A stretch of DNA of 64,000 nt from NCBI GenBank assembly GCA_002694745.1, contig NZMY01000037.1:62001-126000 (forward strand), written 5' to 3'. The position numbers were made by a program, and so were the translations under genes. Numbering within the stretch: the stretch's first letter is position 1; each line of letters opens with the position of its first letter. Under the pieces are notes generated by a model that had not been told where the DNA came from, did no database searches, and worked only from the letters and a program-made list of their open reading frames with translations. Source of the DNA: Croceicoccus sp. Its GTDB lineage: Bacteria; Pseudomonadota; Alphaproteobacteria; Sphingomonadales; Sphingomonadaceae. Shown here piece after piece: positions 29,822-38,085 of the stretch.

Positions 29822-32425
29822 CTATTCCGCAGGCTGGACCGGCTCGGTCAGCCAGCCTTCCAGCAGCGCGGCGACTCTGTTCACCACCGGCCTTCGCACC
29901 AGCTCGGAATGGGTCACATCCATATGCCGGATCGAGATGCCGGGTCCGCGAAGCAGGCCGCGCCAGCCGGATAGCCGATCGGGATTGTTCAGCAGGTCGG
30001 TCGGATGCATCCGCTCTGCCACGATCAGCAGCGTCGGGGCGGTGCGGCGGCGAAAGCGATAGCGGGTAACCGCCTTCACGAGGCTGCCGACGAAGCGCGG
30101 ATTTTCGTTGCTGATGAACTCGGGAATATATCTCGGGCGAAAGCGGCCGAAAGTCCTTGGGAACCAGAAGCACAGCGAGCGTGCCAGCCTGCGCGCCGCA
30201 TGGTCCATGCCGTGTTCGCGAAAGGCGGGCCACATTTCCTGCCCCGCCCAATGCGCCCATTGCCGCGGGCCGGCGGAGCAATGGGTGATCTGCGCGTCGA
30301 TGATGATCACCCTTGTCCTGCGTCCCATCTGCTCAAGCGCATCGGCGAGCGCATAGGCCATGATACCGCCAAACGAATAGCCGAGCAGAGCGACCGTTCC
30401 CTCGGGCTGCTCCTTGTCGATCAGGGGAGCCAGCGCTGTGACCAGCGTTTCGATCCGCGGCTCCGCGATCATCTCTTCCGCCAGCGGCAGCGCATGGAGC
30501 ATGATGAGGCTGCGATGCGCCAGCAGTGGTTTGAGACTGTCGTAATCGGTGTCCGTCCCGCGAATGCCGGGTGCGAAGAACAGCTTCTCTCCGTCCGGAT
30601 TGCCGTCGCGGGTGATGAAGACATCCCCGTTGCGCCGATGGCTGATGGCGCGGGCCAGTGCCTGCGGACTGGAATGATGCGCCAGCAGGTTGACCGCGAT
30701 GGGCCGGTCGAGAACATCCTCGAGCTGAAGCGCGATATCGACGCACATCAGCGAATCCCCGCCGGCGGCAAAGAAATCCTCATCGGGCGCGAATGGCTCC
30801 CGCTTCAGCGCCTCGCCGAAAAGCCTGCCGATCGTGTCCGCGATGGCGCCGTCGGGGCCGGAGTCGGCCAAGTCCTGCTGCGCCGGACGGGGAGGCGGGG
30901 TGTCCTGAAGGCGATCGGCCATCCTTGCGAGCGCGGCGCGGTCGATCTTGCCGCTGGCAAGGCGCGGAATTGTGCTCAGCCAGATGAGGCGATGCGGGAT
31001 CATGCTGGCGGGCAGACGTTTACGCAACTGCGCGAGTACGGCGGCATCATTCTCGAACTCGGGACTGCGCGCGCATGCGAACACGATCAGGCGCGCATGG
31101 TCCGAAGCCGGATTGGATACGATGGTTCCGCCGTCCTCGATGCCGTCGATCGAAACGATCGCGTCGTCGAGTTCGGCAAGCTCGATCCGGTGTCCGCGCA
31201 ATTTCACCTGGTCGTCGATGCGGCCCAGAAAGGCCAGTCGGCCTTCCGGTCCGATCCTCCCCAGATCTCCGGTGCGATAGGCGCGAAGTCCGGTCAGGGG
31301 ATCCTCTACGAAGCGTTCGGCAGTGAGCCGCCCGTCGCCGACATAGCCATGAGCCAGTACCGGACCGCCGATCCAGATCTCGCCGGTTTCGCCTTCCGCG
31401 ACCGGACGAGCGGTCGCGGGGTCGCGGATCAGCAATTTGGCCCCGGCAACCGGTACGCCGATATCCGGCAACTCGCGCGAATTGCGATCGACCGCGGCGA
31501 TGGTCGTGCAGATCGATGCCTCTGTCGGACCATAATGGTTGTAGATGCGTCCGGCGGCGCAGGAGGCGAAGATCTCGTCGGCGATGTCGCGGGTCAGCGT
31601 CTCCCCGCCGCTGTTGATGACCTTGACGCTGTCAGGGATGGCGCCAGCCCTTGCCAGTTGCCTGAGTGCGGTCGGCACGCCTTGGAGTAGCGTCGGCTGC
31701 TCGTCAGCGGTGAAGGGTTCGAGCGCATTGTCTTTCAGAAGGATCGTCCCCCCTGAGGCCAGCGGCGCGAAAATCTCGAACACCGAGGGGTCGAACGAGA
31801 CCGAGGTGACCGCCGCGACCCGTGCCAGTTCGCCATGCTGGAAATGACGGATCGAACCGGTGATGTAATGGCTTGCATTATGGCCCAGCAGGACACCCTT
31901 GGGCTGTCCCGTGGAACCCGAGGTATAGAGAATATAGGCCGGATCGCTGGGGGGGAACGGCTCGCCGTGCGCCGTGTCGTCCGCGACCAGATCGGCGGCG
32001 TCGATCGTCAGCCCCGTAAATTCCGTTTCCAGCCCGTTCTGGCCGAGGCCGACGATGGCCTCGACCCCGCTGTCCTGCAGGATGAAATTTAGGCGGCCCG
32101 TCGGCTGCGCCATGTCCAGCGGGATATAGACGCAGCCCGCCTTCATGCAGCCGATCATGGCGGCGACCAGATCCCCCGACCGGGGCAGTGCAATCGCGAC
32201 CCGGCTTCCGCGGCGCAGGCCATTGGCCTTCAGCGTATTGGCAAAGCGGTTCGAAAGCTGGCCCAGCGCCCGGTAGGTCGTCGCTTCGCCCTTGCGCATG
32301 ATGGCGACCGCGCCGGGCGTGCGGCGCGCCTGCTCTACGAACAGCGTGTCGAGCCGCTGAAGATCCCCGTCGACGGGAGGGGTCGTTTCAAGCGATGGAA
32401 TCGGCAATGCGCTTCTGGCGTTCAC
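29822..32425 (-). CDS. stand-alone NRPS-like synthetase: adenylation - carrier - thioesterase (A-T-TE)
   Basis: 867 residues from the GTG at 32425, which stands 4 bases after the upstream stop with AGGA before it; a TTG at 32464 is also possible. The adenylation domain (about 20-500) has YTSGSTGQPKG at 167, YGPTEASICTT, RTGDLGR and the catalytic Lys in GKIDRAAL near 493. The carrier domain has GGDSL with the phosphopantetheine Ser558. The C-terminal thioesterase has GYSFGG with Ser684, and a His candidate in HMDVTHSEL near 839. There is no condensation, ketosynthase or epimerisation domain. The A4 region SFDPSVFEIF keeps the Asp that binds alpha-amino groups, so an amino acid substrate is more likely than a keto acid. 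By hand alignment the selectivity code reads about D-P-F-Q-I-S-H-I-C-K, which I cannot assign. It forms an operon with the DUF6875-like gene. Confidence 0.9.
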   Translation of the reverse strand: MNARSALPIPSLETTPPVDGDLQRLDTLFVEQARRTPGAVAIMRKGEATTYRALGQLSNRFANTLKANGLRRGSRVAIALPRSGDLVAAMIGCMKAGCVYIPLDMAQPTGRLNFILQDSGVEAIVGLGQNGLETEFTGLTIDAADLVADDTAHGEPFPPSDPAYILYTSGSTGQPKGVLLGHNASHYITGSIRHFQHGELARVAAVTSVSFDPSVFEIFAPLASGGTILLKDNALEPFTADEQPTLLQGVPTALRQLARAGAIPDSVKVINSGGETLTRDIADEIFASCAAGRIYNHYGPTEASICTTIAAVDRNSRELPDIGVPVAGAKLLIRDPATARPVAEGETGEIWIGGPVLAHGYVGDGRLTAERFVEDPLTGLRAYRTGDLGRIGPEGRLAFLGRIDDQVKLRGHRIELAELDDAIVSIDGIEDGGTIVSNPASDHARLIVFACARSPEFENDAAVLAQLRKRLPASMIPHRLIWLSTIPRLASGKIDRAALARMADRLQDTPPPRPAQQDLADSGPDGAIADTIGRLFGEALKREPFAPDEDFFAAGGDSLMCVDIALQLEDVLDRPIAVNLLAHHSSPQALARAISHRRNGDVFITRDGNPDGEKLFFAPGIRGTDTDYDSLKPLLAHRSLIMLHALPLAEEMIAEPRIETLVTALAPLIDKEQPEGTVALLGYSFGGIMAYALADALEQMGRRTRVIIIDAQITHCSAGPRQWAHWAGQEMWPAFREHGMDHAARRLARSLCFWFPRTFGRFRPRYIPEFISNENPRFVGSLVKAVTRYRFRRRTAPTLLIVAERMHPTDLLNNPDRLSGWRGLLRGPGISIRHMDVTHSELVRRPVVNRVAALLEGWLTEPVQPAE

Positions 32426-32429
32426 GATC

Positions 32430-33101
32430 CTAGGCGGCAGCGGCAGATCGCGATTGACGGGCAATCTGCATTTCGCGTTCGCCTGCTACGCCGTAACGCG
32501 CCGAAAATGCCGCCTGATACCGCGCATCGTCAAGCATGAAGGGCGCGTCTGCCAAGGCCATGTAGCGCACCGCAAGGCTGATGACCGGCGCGTCGAGCGG
32601 GCGGAATTGAGGATTGCGAATACCGCCCTCCTCGCAGCCGGGATAGAACTGCCCGATCATCAGGCCGCAATCGACGAATTCGGGCTTTAGCCGCTTCTGC
32701 ACCCGCTCGATCATGGCACAGTCGGCTTCGCCATCGAGGGCGGAGAAGGTGACGACGAAAGCGCGCAGCATGGGATCTATGCCGGAACTCTCGCCCCATG
32801 CGATGAATTCGCTGCGCACCTCATCCATGATGCCCGCAATGCATTCCTCGGCATCGGGGCCAGCCGTGCAATTGGCAATGCGTATACCGCCGCTTGCCAC
32901 GCCGCGGCGCGCGAAGGGACAGACGGGACCGGTGCGGCCCAGATCGGGATCGCGGCTGACCAGGCGGCGCGACACGAAGCAGGCCATGCTGGAAACCGCG
33001 TCATGGCCGGGGCCGACTGCATGGGACTCCGCAATTTCGCGGATCGTCCGGAACGGCGACAACACGGCCGGATCCACCTGAACCCGCGAATGAACCGTCA
33101 C
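32430..33101 (-). CDS. DUF6875-like protein, partner of the A-T-TE synthetase
   Basis: 223 residues from the GTG at 33101, chosen because AAGGGG lies about ten bases before it; a GTG at 33188 would add 29 Arg-rich residues. The protein is soluble, without a signal peptide. Visible features: CPFARRGVASGGIRIANC with a Cys early, DPMLRAFVVTFSALDGE, and a conserved-looking core IGQFYPGCEEGGIRNPQFRP then APVISLAVRYMALADAPFML. From memory this core resembles DUF6875, a family often found in natural-product loci, but a profile search is needed. The end is Ala-rich. The synthetase starts 4 bases downstream, so tight coupling and a joint role are likely. The function is unknown. Confidence 0.72.
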   Translation of the reverse strand: MTVHSRVQVDPAVLSPFRTIREIAESHAVGPGHDAVSSMACFVSRRLVSRDPDLGRTGPVCPFARRGVASGGIRIANCTAGPDAEECIAGIMDEVRSEFIAWGESSGIDPMLRAFVVTFSALDGEADCAMIERVQKRLKPEFVDCGLMIGQFYPGCEEGGIRNPQFRPLDAPVISLAVRYMALADAPFMLDDARYQAAFSARYGVAGEREMQIARQSRSAAAA

Positions 33102-33432
33102 TGTGAACAGACCCCTTATCCGAATTTGGAGCGGAAGCCTCACCACCCGACCGGCCAGTGTGCCGGTCGCATGGGGATACTTCGTCACGTTGCGGGGATG
33201 TTATCGGATCGCCCTTAAATATTCGCTTTCAAATTCGGGGTGTCCCGAACTTAGCCAGATTAGCCTTTTGGCCGAACGGGATAGGCGCATCGCTCTTGTG
33301 GACAAGAGAGGGCCGCAGCAGCCGAAACATGCTCCGCCAATCTCAGGAAAGGCATGGTCCGGACGGGTGCGAACAGCCTGAATGCTCACTCAGGCTGCCC
33401 GAACCACGGTCCTCAGAATTGGCAAACGATGC
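33102..33432. other. intergenic stretch upstream of the synthetase operon
   Basis: 331 bases without a supported gene. It should contain the promoter of the DUF6875/synthetase operon on the minus strand, which I cannot pinpoint. Part of it may be coding if the DUF6875-like gene starts at 33188. Short frames here are not supported. Confidence 0.5.
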
Positions 33433-34227
33433 TCAGCGGCATTGCGGATGCGTCTGGATGTCGTCCAGCGATTCAAGGCGTCCATCGGCGATCGTCACTT
33501 GCACGCACTGGCGCGAGGCCGGGCGGTACTGGATCGAATAGCGCGTATTGCCCGAGGTGAAATTATCGACCTGCCGGAAGCCGCGGCGTTCCAGCTCGTC
33601 CATTCCCCCGGCCGCGCGTGCGCCGCGCAGATCCTTGAAGTCGGCGGTATCGACATAGCCGCCACGGCCGCTGTGATGGCGAAGGTTCGCATTACGCTGA
33701 TCTACGCCGGCAGTGTAACCGGCCGAATAGGCATCCGAATCGTGCTTGTTATGATAGGGGGCGTTGTACAGCCCGTCATTATAGCCGTCCTCGTAACGCT
33801 GCTCGTCCTTTGAATCGCTGTAATGCTTGTCGTCTTCGTGATGATGCGATTTGTGCGACAAGAGCGCGCCAAGGATGGCGGCGCCTGCAATTACGCCAAC
33901 CGCCGCGGCCGCGTCGCCGCCGCCACCCGAATGGTTGCAATCGGAATCGCTTGCATCGACGATCGTTTCGACCGTGCCGCGATAGGTTTCCGTCCGCACG
34001 CAGTTCTTGTCGTCGGTATCCCACCAATAGGCATAGGTGTAGCCCATCGTATTGGTATCGCTGGTGATATATTTGAAACCGCGGGATTGAAGAGCGCTTT
34101 CGACACCCGCCGCTTCGAGCCCGGTCAGGGTGGTGAGTTGATCGGCTTTTTCTGCCAGGGCGGGGGTGGCCACCAGGGACAGCATGACCGGTAGCGCGAC
34201 TATTCTTCCGATAGTGTTTCGGGACAT
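33433..34227 (-). CDS. secreted protein with two copies of a small Cys-containing module around a glycine-zipper segment
   Basis: 264 residues from the ATG at 34227, chosen because GGAGG lies 7 bases before it; the in-frame start nine codons upstream is worse. The signal peptide ends at VATPALA. Module 1 (about 30-97) reads LTGLEAAGVESALQSRGFKY..., ends WWD...NCVRTETYRGTVETIVD. Module 2 (about 192-264) repeats the pattern: LRGARAAGGMDELERRGFRQ..., then QYRPASRQCVQVTIADGRLES. Between them lie a Gly/Ala hydrophobic zipper (DAAAAVGVIAGAAILGALL), a His-rich stretch and a Tyr/Asp-rich stretch. Envelope location is likely; function unknown. Confidence 0.8.
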   Translation of the reverse strand: MSRNTIGRIVALPVMLSLVATPALAEKADQLTTLTGLEAAGVESALQSRGFKYITSDTNTMGYTYAYWWDTDDKNCVRTETYRGTVETIVDASDSDCNHSGGGGDAAAAVGVIAGAAILGALLSHKSHHHEDDKHYSDSKDEQRYEDGYNDGLYNAPYHNKHDSDAYSAGYTAGVDQRNANLRHHSGRGGYVDTADFKDLRGARAAGGMDELERRGFRQVDNFTSGNTRYSIQYRPASRQCVQVTIADGRLESLDDIQTHPQCR

Positions 34228-34590
34228 ATCAATCCTCCGCTCTCTGGGCCGCAAATTCGGCGCCCGTTTCTCCCTTCAAATGATCGACATCGGTCGATGC
34301 GTTATTTCTGCCCAGAAACAATAGTTTGGACAAGGACGTTTTTCCCGGTCGGACATTTCATGTCGTTTCACGCCATTTTGCCGTGAGTAACAGGGATTAT
34401 TCTTGCGGGTCAGCCATGCGGTTGGAGCGGGGGCACGGGATTAAGGGCGCTCCGGCCATGTTTGCCGGCGCCAAATCTTCTGCAAGAGCGCATTTCGCGT
34501 CATCGATCCTGAAGGCCAATCCGCGTCGACTGCCCGCCAACGGTGCAGGAGGGGTGAGGCCAAAAGGCCATGATCATGCAGAAGAGAAAT
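34228..34590. other. intergenic stretch between tRNA-Pro and the duplicated-module gene
   Basis: 363 bases without a supported gene, RNA or repeat. Both flanking genes are on the minus strand, so it holds the end of the tRNA transcript and the promoter of the secreted-protein gene. No clear terminator or -35/-10 pair was found. Confidence 0.5.
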
Positions 34591-34667
34591 TGGTCGGGGA
34601 GAGAGGATTCGAACCTCCGGCCCCTGCCTCCCGAAGACAGTGCTCTACCAGGCTGAGCTACTCCCCG
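34591..34667 (-). tRNA. tRNA-Pro (anticodon CGG)
   Basis: 77-nt cloverleaf with CCA encoded. The acceptor CGGGGAG pairs with CTCCCCG; the D-arm is AGCTCAGCCTGGTAGAGC; the anticodon loop TTCGGGA gives CGG; the T-loop is GGTTCGAATCC. It is very similar to bacterial proK-type tRNAs. A good promoter lies about 40 bases upstream. Confidence 0.97.
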
Positions 34668-34708
34668 ACCGGACGCGCCCGACATGCGGGCGGTGAGGCA
34701 GAGGCGCG

Positions 34709-34737
34709 CCTATAGGCGGGCGAGGCGGGGCTGGCAA
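34709..34737 (-). promoter_or_regulatory. sigma-70-type promoter of tRNA-Pro
   Basis: On the minus strand TTGCCA (34737-34732), a 17-base spacer, then TATAGG (34714-34709). Start of transcription would be near 34702, about 35 bases before the tRNA. Confidence 0.7.
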
Positions 34738-34862
34738 GCGGGCATTTCGCAAGTTTTCGTCCACATGCCGCCGCACAGGCTTTCCACAGGGTTTTGCCGG
34801 GGAAGCACCCGTCGCGCAGCGCCTGCATATGGGCAATGTGCGCTGCCGGGTTATGATGGCGC

Positions 34863-35825
34863 ATGGCCAGCTCTGCAGACATTGTCGACGCGCACGCGCG
34901 CGAAGCACCCCATTACGAACAGCAATATCTCGACCTGATGCGCCGCGTCTGGGAAACGGGCAGCGAGCGTCGTGATCGTACCGGTGTCGGCACGCGTTCT
35001 CTGTTCGGCGAAACGATGCGCTTCGACTTGTCGGGTGGCGCCATGCCGCTGATCACGACCAAGCGCGTCTTCTGGAAAACGGCGACCCGCGAGTTGCTGT
35101 GGTTCCTGACGGGCGACACCAATATCCGTTCGCTCGTTCAGCATAGGGTGGGGATCTGGACGGACTGGCCGCTGGCCAAATACCGCGCCGCGACCGGCGA
35201 CGATATCGACATGGACGCATTCTCGGCCCGCATCGCCGAGGACGCGGCCTTCGCTGCCGAATGGGGCGAGCTGGGGCCCGTCTATGGCAAGCAATGGGTC
35301 GACTGGCCCGTCTATCTGCCCGCGGGCGACGGTCTCTATCGAAAGGGTGAGGGGATCAATCAGGTCGAGCAGCTGGTCGACAGCCTTGCGCATAATCCGG
35401 GCAGCCGCCGCCACATCCTCGAAGGGTGGAACGTGGCCGAACTGGACCAGATGGCGCTGCCGCCTTGCCACAAGACCTATCAGTTCCATGTCGCCGACGG
35501 GCGGCTCAACGGGCTGATGTTCCAGCGCAGCTGCGACATTGCGCTGGGCCTGCCGTTCAACCTGTGGTCGGCGGCGCTTTTGCAGGTGATGCTGGCGCAT
35601 CAGGTCGGGCTGGAGCCGGGCGAGTTCGTATGGATGGGCGGCGACGTGCATCTCTACCTGAATCACGCCGAGCTGGTTGAGGAGCAATTGTCGCGCACGC
35701 CCGCCGGCGACCCGAGGCTGACGATTCTTCGCAAGCCGGATTCGATTTTCGACTACCGGATCGAGGATTTTGCGGTCGAGGCCTATGCTCCGCAGGCGCA
35801 TATTGCGGCGCCGGTGGCAGTGTAA
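34863..35825 (+). CDS. thyA: thymidylate synthase
   Basis: Makes dTMP from dUMP with methylene-tetrahydrofolate. At 320 residues it is longer than the 264-residue E. coli enzyme. The extra residues lie in the small-domain insertion (around 95-175, IDMDAFSARIAEDAAFAAEW onward), as in the long Lactobacillus type. The catalytic Cys is in ALPPCHKTYQFHV; the dUMP-binding motif is QRSCDIALGLPFN. RDRTGVGTRSLFG at the N-terminus is also standard. The product dihydrofolate needs a reductase; none is adjacent. Confidence 0.97.
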   Translation: MASSADIVDAHAREAPHYEQQYLDLMRRVWETGSERRDRTGVGTRSLFGETMRFDLSGGAMPLITTKRVFWKTATRELLWFLTGDTNIRSLVQHRVGIWTDWPLAKYRAATGDDIDMDAFSARIAEDAAFAAEWGELGPVYGKQWVDWPVYLPAGDGLYRKGEGINQVEQLVDSLAHNPGSRRHILEGWNVAELDQMALPPCHKTYQFHVADGRLNGLMFQRSCDIALGLPFNLWSAALLQVMLAHQVGLEPGEFVWMGGDVHLYLNHAELVEEQLSRTPAGDPRLTILRKPDSIFDYRIEDFAVEAYAPQAHIAAPVAV

Positions 35826-35880
35826 AAGGACGCGAAGCGGGAAGTTTCACGATCTCGTCATTTTTCTGTTTTGAAAGCCG

Positions 35881-35909
35881 TTGACAGGGCCGAAAGCCTG
35901 CCCTAGTTG
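35881..35909 (+). promoter_or_regulatory. sigma-70-type promoter of tRNA-Asp
   Basis: TTGACA (35881-35886), a 17-base spacer, then TAGTTG (35904-35909). The -35 is a perfect consensus. The tRNA begins about 50 bases downstream. Confidence 0.65.
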
Positions 35910-35961
35910 CGCGGCTCCCAAGGGGCGCACGCTTCCACGGACTGCCCCTTACAAGGCATAC

Positions 35962-36038
<77 letters not shown>

Positions 36039-36134
36039 CCTTGGGAACTTCTCAAAGCATTGAGATACAAGACTTCGGGCCGGTCACTGCGACTGGCCCG
36101 AGGGTCTTTGCGCGTCAGGAAAGACGCTGCCGGA

Positions 36135-36356
36135 TCAGCCCCAGCGGCCGGTTTCCATCCAGATCAGAAACCGCCTGAGCGGTAGCAGCCAGACGATCCC
36201 CAGAACCAGCCAGACCGGCACCTGCAGCAGCACCGGCCAGCGCGAGATCGGCTCTATTAGAGTGACGACCACGCCCGCGTAGATCATCAGGCCCAGCAGC
36301 AGCAGCAGGATGCCGACCGGCTTGCGCCATGTCGGTTTCCAATCGGGCCTGCTCAT
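36135..36356 (-). CDS. DUF2842 small membrane protein
   Basis: 73 residues. The N-terminal RPDWKPTWRKPVG is followed by two hydrophobic helices, ILLLLLGLMIYAGVVVTLIE and VLLQVPVWLVLGIVWLLPL. This is the DUF2842 pattern, found mainly in alphaproteobacteria with unknown role. Its ATG overlaps the stop of the cyclo-ligase gene (ATGA), so it is the last gene of the zapA-6S-fau block. Confidence 0.85.
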   Translation of the reverse strand: MSRPDWKPTWRKPVGILLLLLGLMIYAGVVVTLIEPISRWPVLLQVPVWLVLGIVWLLPLRRFLIWMETGRWG

Positions 36357-36949
36357 CGCGCGCCGACCAGGCCGAAGGGGCCGAACATCCGCTGCGGGGT
36401 CACTACGGCGGCGAGCGGCCTGTCATGCGCCTCAACCGGAAGGGCGGGCAATTCCTGTACGTCCCACGCAAGGCCGATCGCCAGGGCATCGGGATTCGCG
36501 GCCAGCCAGCGGTCGTAATGGCCGCCGCCTTGCCCCAGCCGCGCGCCGCTGGCGGTAAAGCCCAGCAGCGGGACGAAAAGCACGTCGGGATCCAGCGCTT
36601 CCGCCTCGTCATCGGGCTGCAAGGCACCGAAGGGTCCGACCTCAAGATCCCCGTCGCCCCATGGATCCGACCATTGCGCGAATTCCATGATGGATTTCTC
36701 ATCGGCGAAACGGGGCAGGGCCAGCCGGTGGCCTGCCTCTGCAAAGAAGCGGGCATAGCCGCCCGTGGGCGCTTCGCCGATGGTGGGATGATAAAGCCCG
36801 ACGACCGCGCCTTCCGGCACCAGTGCCTCGATCGGCGCGGGCGGGCGCCGGAACAGCAGGCCCCGCACCGATTCGGGCAGGGATGAGACATGATCCAGCC
36901 GCGCCTTGCGCAGGTTCTTGCGAAGATTGCGCTTGGCTTCCAATTCCAA
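36353..36949 (-). CDS. fau: 5-formyltetrahydrofolate cyclo-ligase
   Basis: Converts 5-formyl-THF to 5,10-methenyl-THF with ATP. It has 198 residues. The family signature is ARLGQGGGHYDRWLA in the C-terminal half, with RKNLRKARLDHVSSL at the N-terminus and VGLYHPTIGEAPT in the middle. Its position directly after a 6S RNA candidate matches the conserved ssrS-ygfA order, where 6S and cyclo-ligase are made from one transcript. Confidence 0.93.
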   Translation of the reverse strand: MELEAKRNLRKNLRKARLDHVSSLPESVRGLLFRRPPAPIEALVPEGAVVGLYHPTIGEAPTGGYARFFAEAGHRLALPRFADEKSIMEFAQWSDPWGDGDLEVGPFGALQPDDEAEALDPDVLFVPLLGFTASGARLGQGGGHYDRWLAANPDALAIGLAWDVQELPALPVEAHDRPLAAVVTPQRMFGPFGLVGAR

Positions 36950-36974
36950 CCCCGATCCGGAAAAACTGTGACGG

Positions 36975-37135
36975 GCCCACCATGGGTCGTTTGCCGTTTG
37001 AAATCCTCTGACGCCTCAAGCATCAGGTGGGGACCGATTGCCCCGGCCCACGAGCCAGGACAGGGTCAGCCCCCTTTGGATTATTTATAGCCTCAGGGAT
37101 GTTCTGTCGGCTCGTGCCGGGCAGAACCCGTCGCG
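36975..37135 (-). ncRNA. ssrS: 6S RNA candidate (SsrS)
   Basis: The 192-base space between zapA and the cyclo-ligase gene is where 6S RNA sits in many proteobacteria. On the minus strand a long stem is visible: CACGAGCC-GACAG pairs with CTGTC-CT-GGCTCGTG, extended by CCCGG/CCGGG. It encloses TCCCTGAGGCTATAAATAA, which resembles the CCCCUGAGCCGAUAUUU stretch of E. coli 6S. A further hairpin (CTGATGC/GCGTCAG) lies downstream. Ends are approximate. 6S RNA mimics open promoter DNA and sequesters the sigma-70 polymerase. Confidence 0.62.
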
Positions 37136-37141
37136 TGTGAT

Positions 37142-37474
37142 CTAGGCGTGGTGGTCGCCGCCCTCAAGGTGTCTTGCGATATTTTCGATGCGCTGCGTCA
37201 GGGAATCGACGCGATTGGTGATCATGTCGCGCATCTTGTCGTCCATGGCCGGACGCGGGCGATCGGCGGCGTGGCGCATCGCATCAAGCTCGTCCGCCAG
37301 CATCAGCGCCGCGAACAGCAGCATGCGCGGTTCCGACATCTCGACCGCGCCGGCGGCGCGCGCCTTGCCGTCGATCATGCGGCCAAGCGTCGTGATATGC
37401 GCTTCCTCGCCCTTGCGGCAGGATACGGCGAAGCGGCGGCCGGCGATTTCCAGCATCAGATTGCTGTCGGCCAT
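37142..37474 (-). CDS. zapA: cell division protein ZapA
   Basis: Cytoplasmic FtsZ-associated protein that bundles protofilaments at the division ring. It has 110 residues. The N-terminal globular part starts NLMLEIAGRRFAVSCRKGEE, and the rest is a long helix typical for ZapA, including LLFAALMLADELDAM. It precedes the 6S candidate and follows the small coiled-coil gene by one base, the usual order in alphaproteobacteria. Confidence 0.9.
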   Translation of the reverse strand: MADSNLMLEIAGRRFAVSCRKGEEAHITTLGRMIDGKARAAGAVEMSEPRMLLFAALMLADELDAMRHAADRPRPAMDDKMRDMITNRVDSLTQRIENIARHLEGGDHHA

Positions 37475-37475
37475 C

Positions 37476-37745
37476 CTACGAGCCCTCGCCCTCGGACGTC
37501 AGTTCGGCCAGCACGCTGTCCAATTGCCGCAAGGCGTCGCCGACCTTGCCGCGAAGCGCGTCATTCTCCCGGCGCAAAATCACCGCATCGCCGTCGCCCG
37601 CGGGCCTTAGCGTCGCAGCGCGTTCCAGCCGCGACACGGCGCCTTCGAGCCGGGCAAAGGCCTGATCGAGCGTGTCGGCGGAGGCCCCGCCTTCAACCGT
37701 CAGCTTTTCCGGCGTGGCGGGCGTGCGCGAAACATCCTCAACCAT
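37476..37745 (-). CDS. small coiled-coil protein upstream of zapA
   Basis: 89 residues with a predicted helical core: DTLDQAFARLEGAVSRLERA and VILRRENDALRGKVGDALRQ have heptad-like Leu/Val spacing. No signal peptide. Such DUF4164-like coiled-coil proteins lie before zapA in many alphaproteobacteria, and a role in cell division similar to ZapB is often guessed but not shown. It stops one base before the zapA start, so coupling is likely. Confidence 0.75.
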   Translation of the reverse strand: MVEDVSRTPATPEKLTVEGGASADTLDQAFARLEGAVSRLERAATLRPAGDGDAVILRRENDALRGKVGDALRQLDSVLAELTSEGEGS

Positions 37746-38085
37746 CGGCGCGAATGCCCGTCGAGCGGGGGCCCATAATAGGGTCGGCGGCTACGCAGGC
37801 GGCGCGCCGGAAAGGGTGAGTGATCATCATAAGAGCCCAGATTAAATCATCGAAAGGGGGCGGTAAAGTTGGTTGCCGAACGCGCGTAACGTCCGGTCGG
37901 GCCCAGCGATCAAAACATTTGCGCCGGGCCGGTTCGCGGTGGCGGTGGATGGGGGCGACGGGCGGGGCCGACGGGTGGGCGGCCTTGACGGGACCGAGCC
38001 TGCGTCCCATTGCACGCGGCGCTAGCCGAATCGTCCGAAGGACGTGTGTTTCAGCTCCATGTTCGGGAAGGCCCGGGAAACCCAT
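37746..38085. other. divergent intergenic region between the zapA operon and tkt
   Basis: 340 bases with no supported gene. It should contain promoters for the zapA-6S-fau block (minus) and tkt (plus). I found no clear -35/-10 pair or operator. An in-frame GTG start for tkt at 38044 exists but is less likely than the ATG at 38086. Confidence 0.5.
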
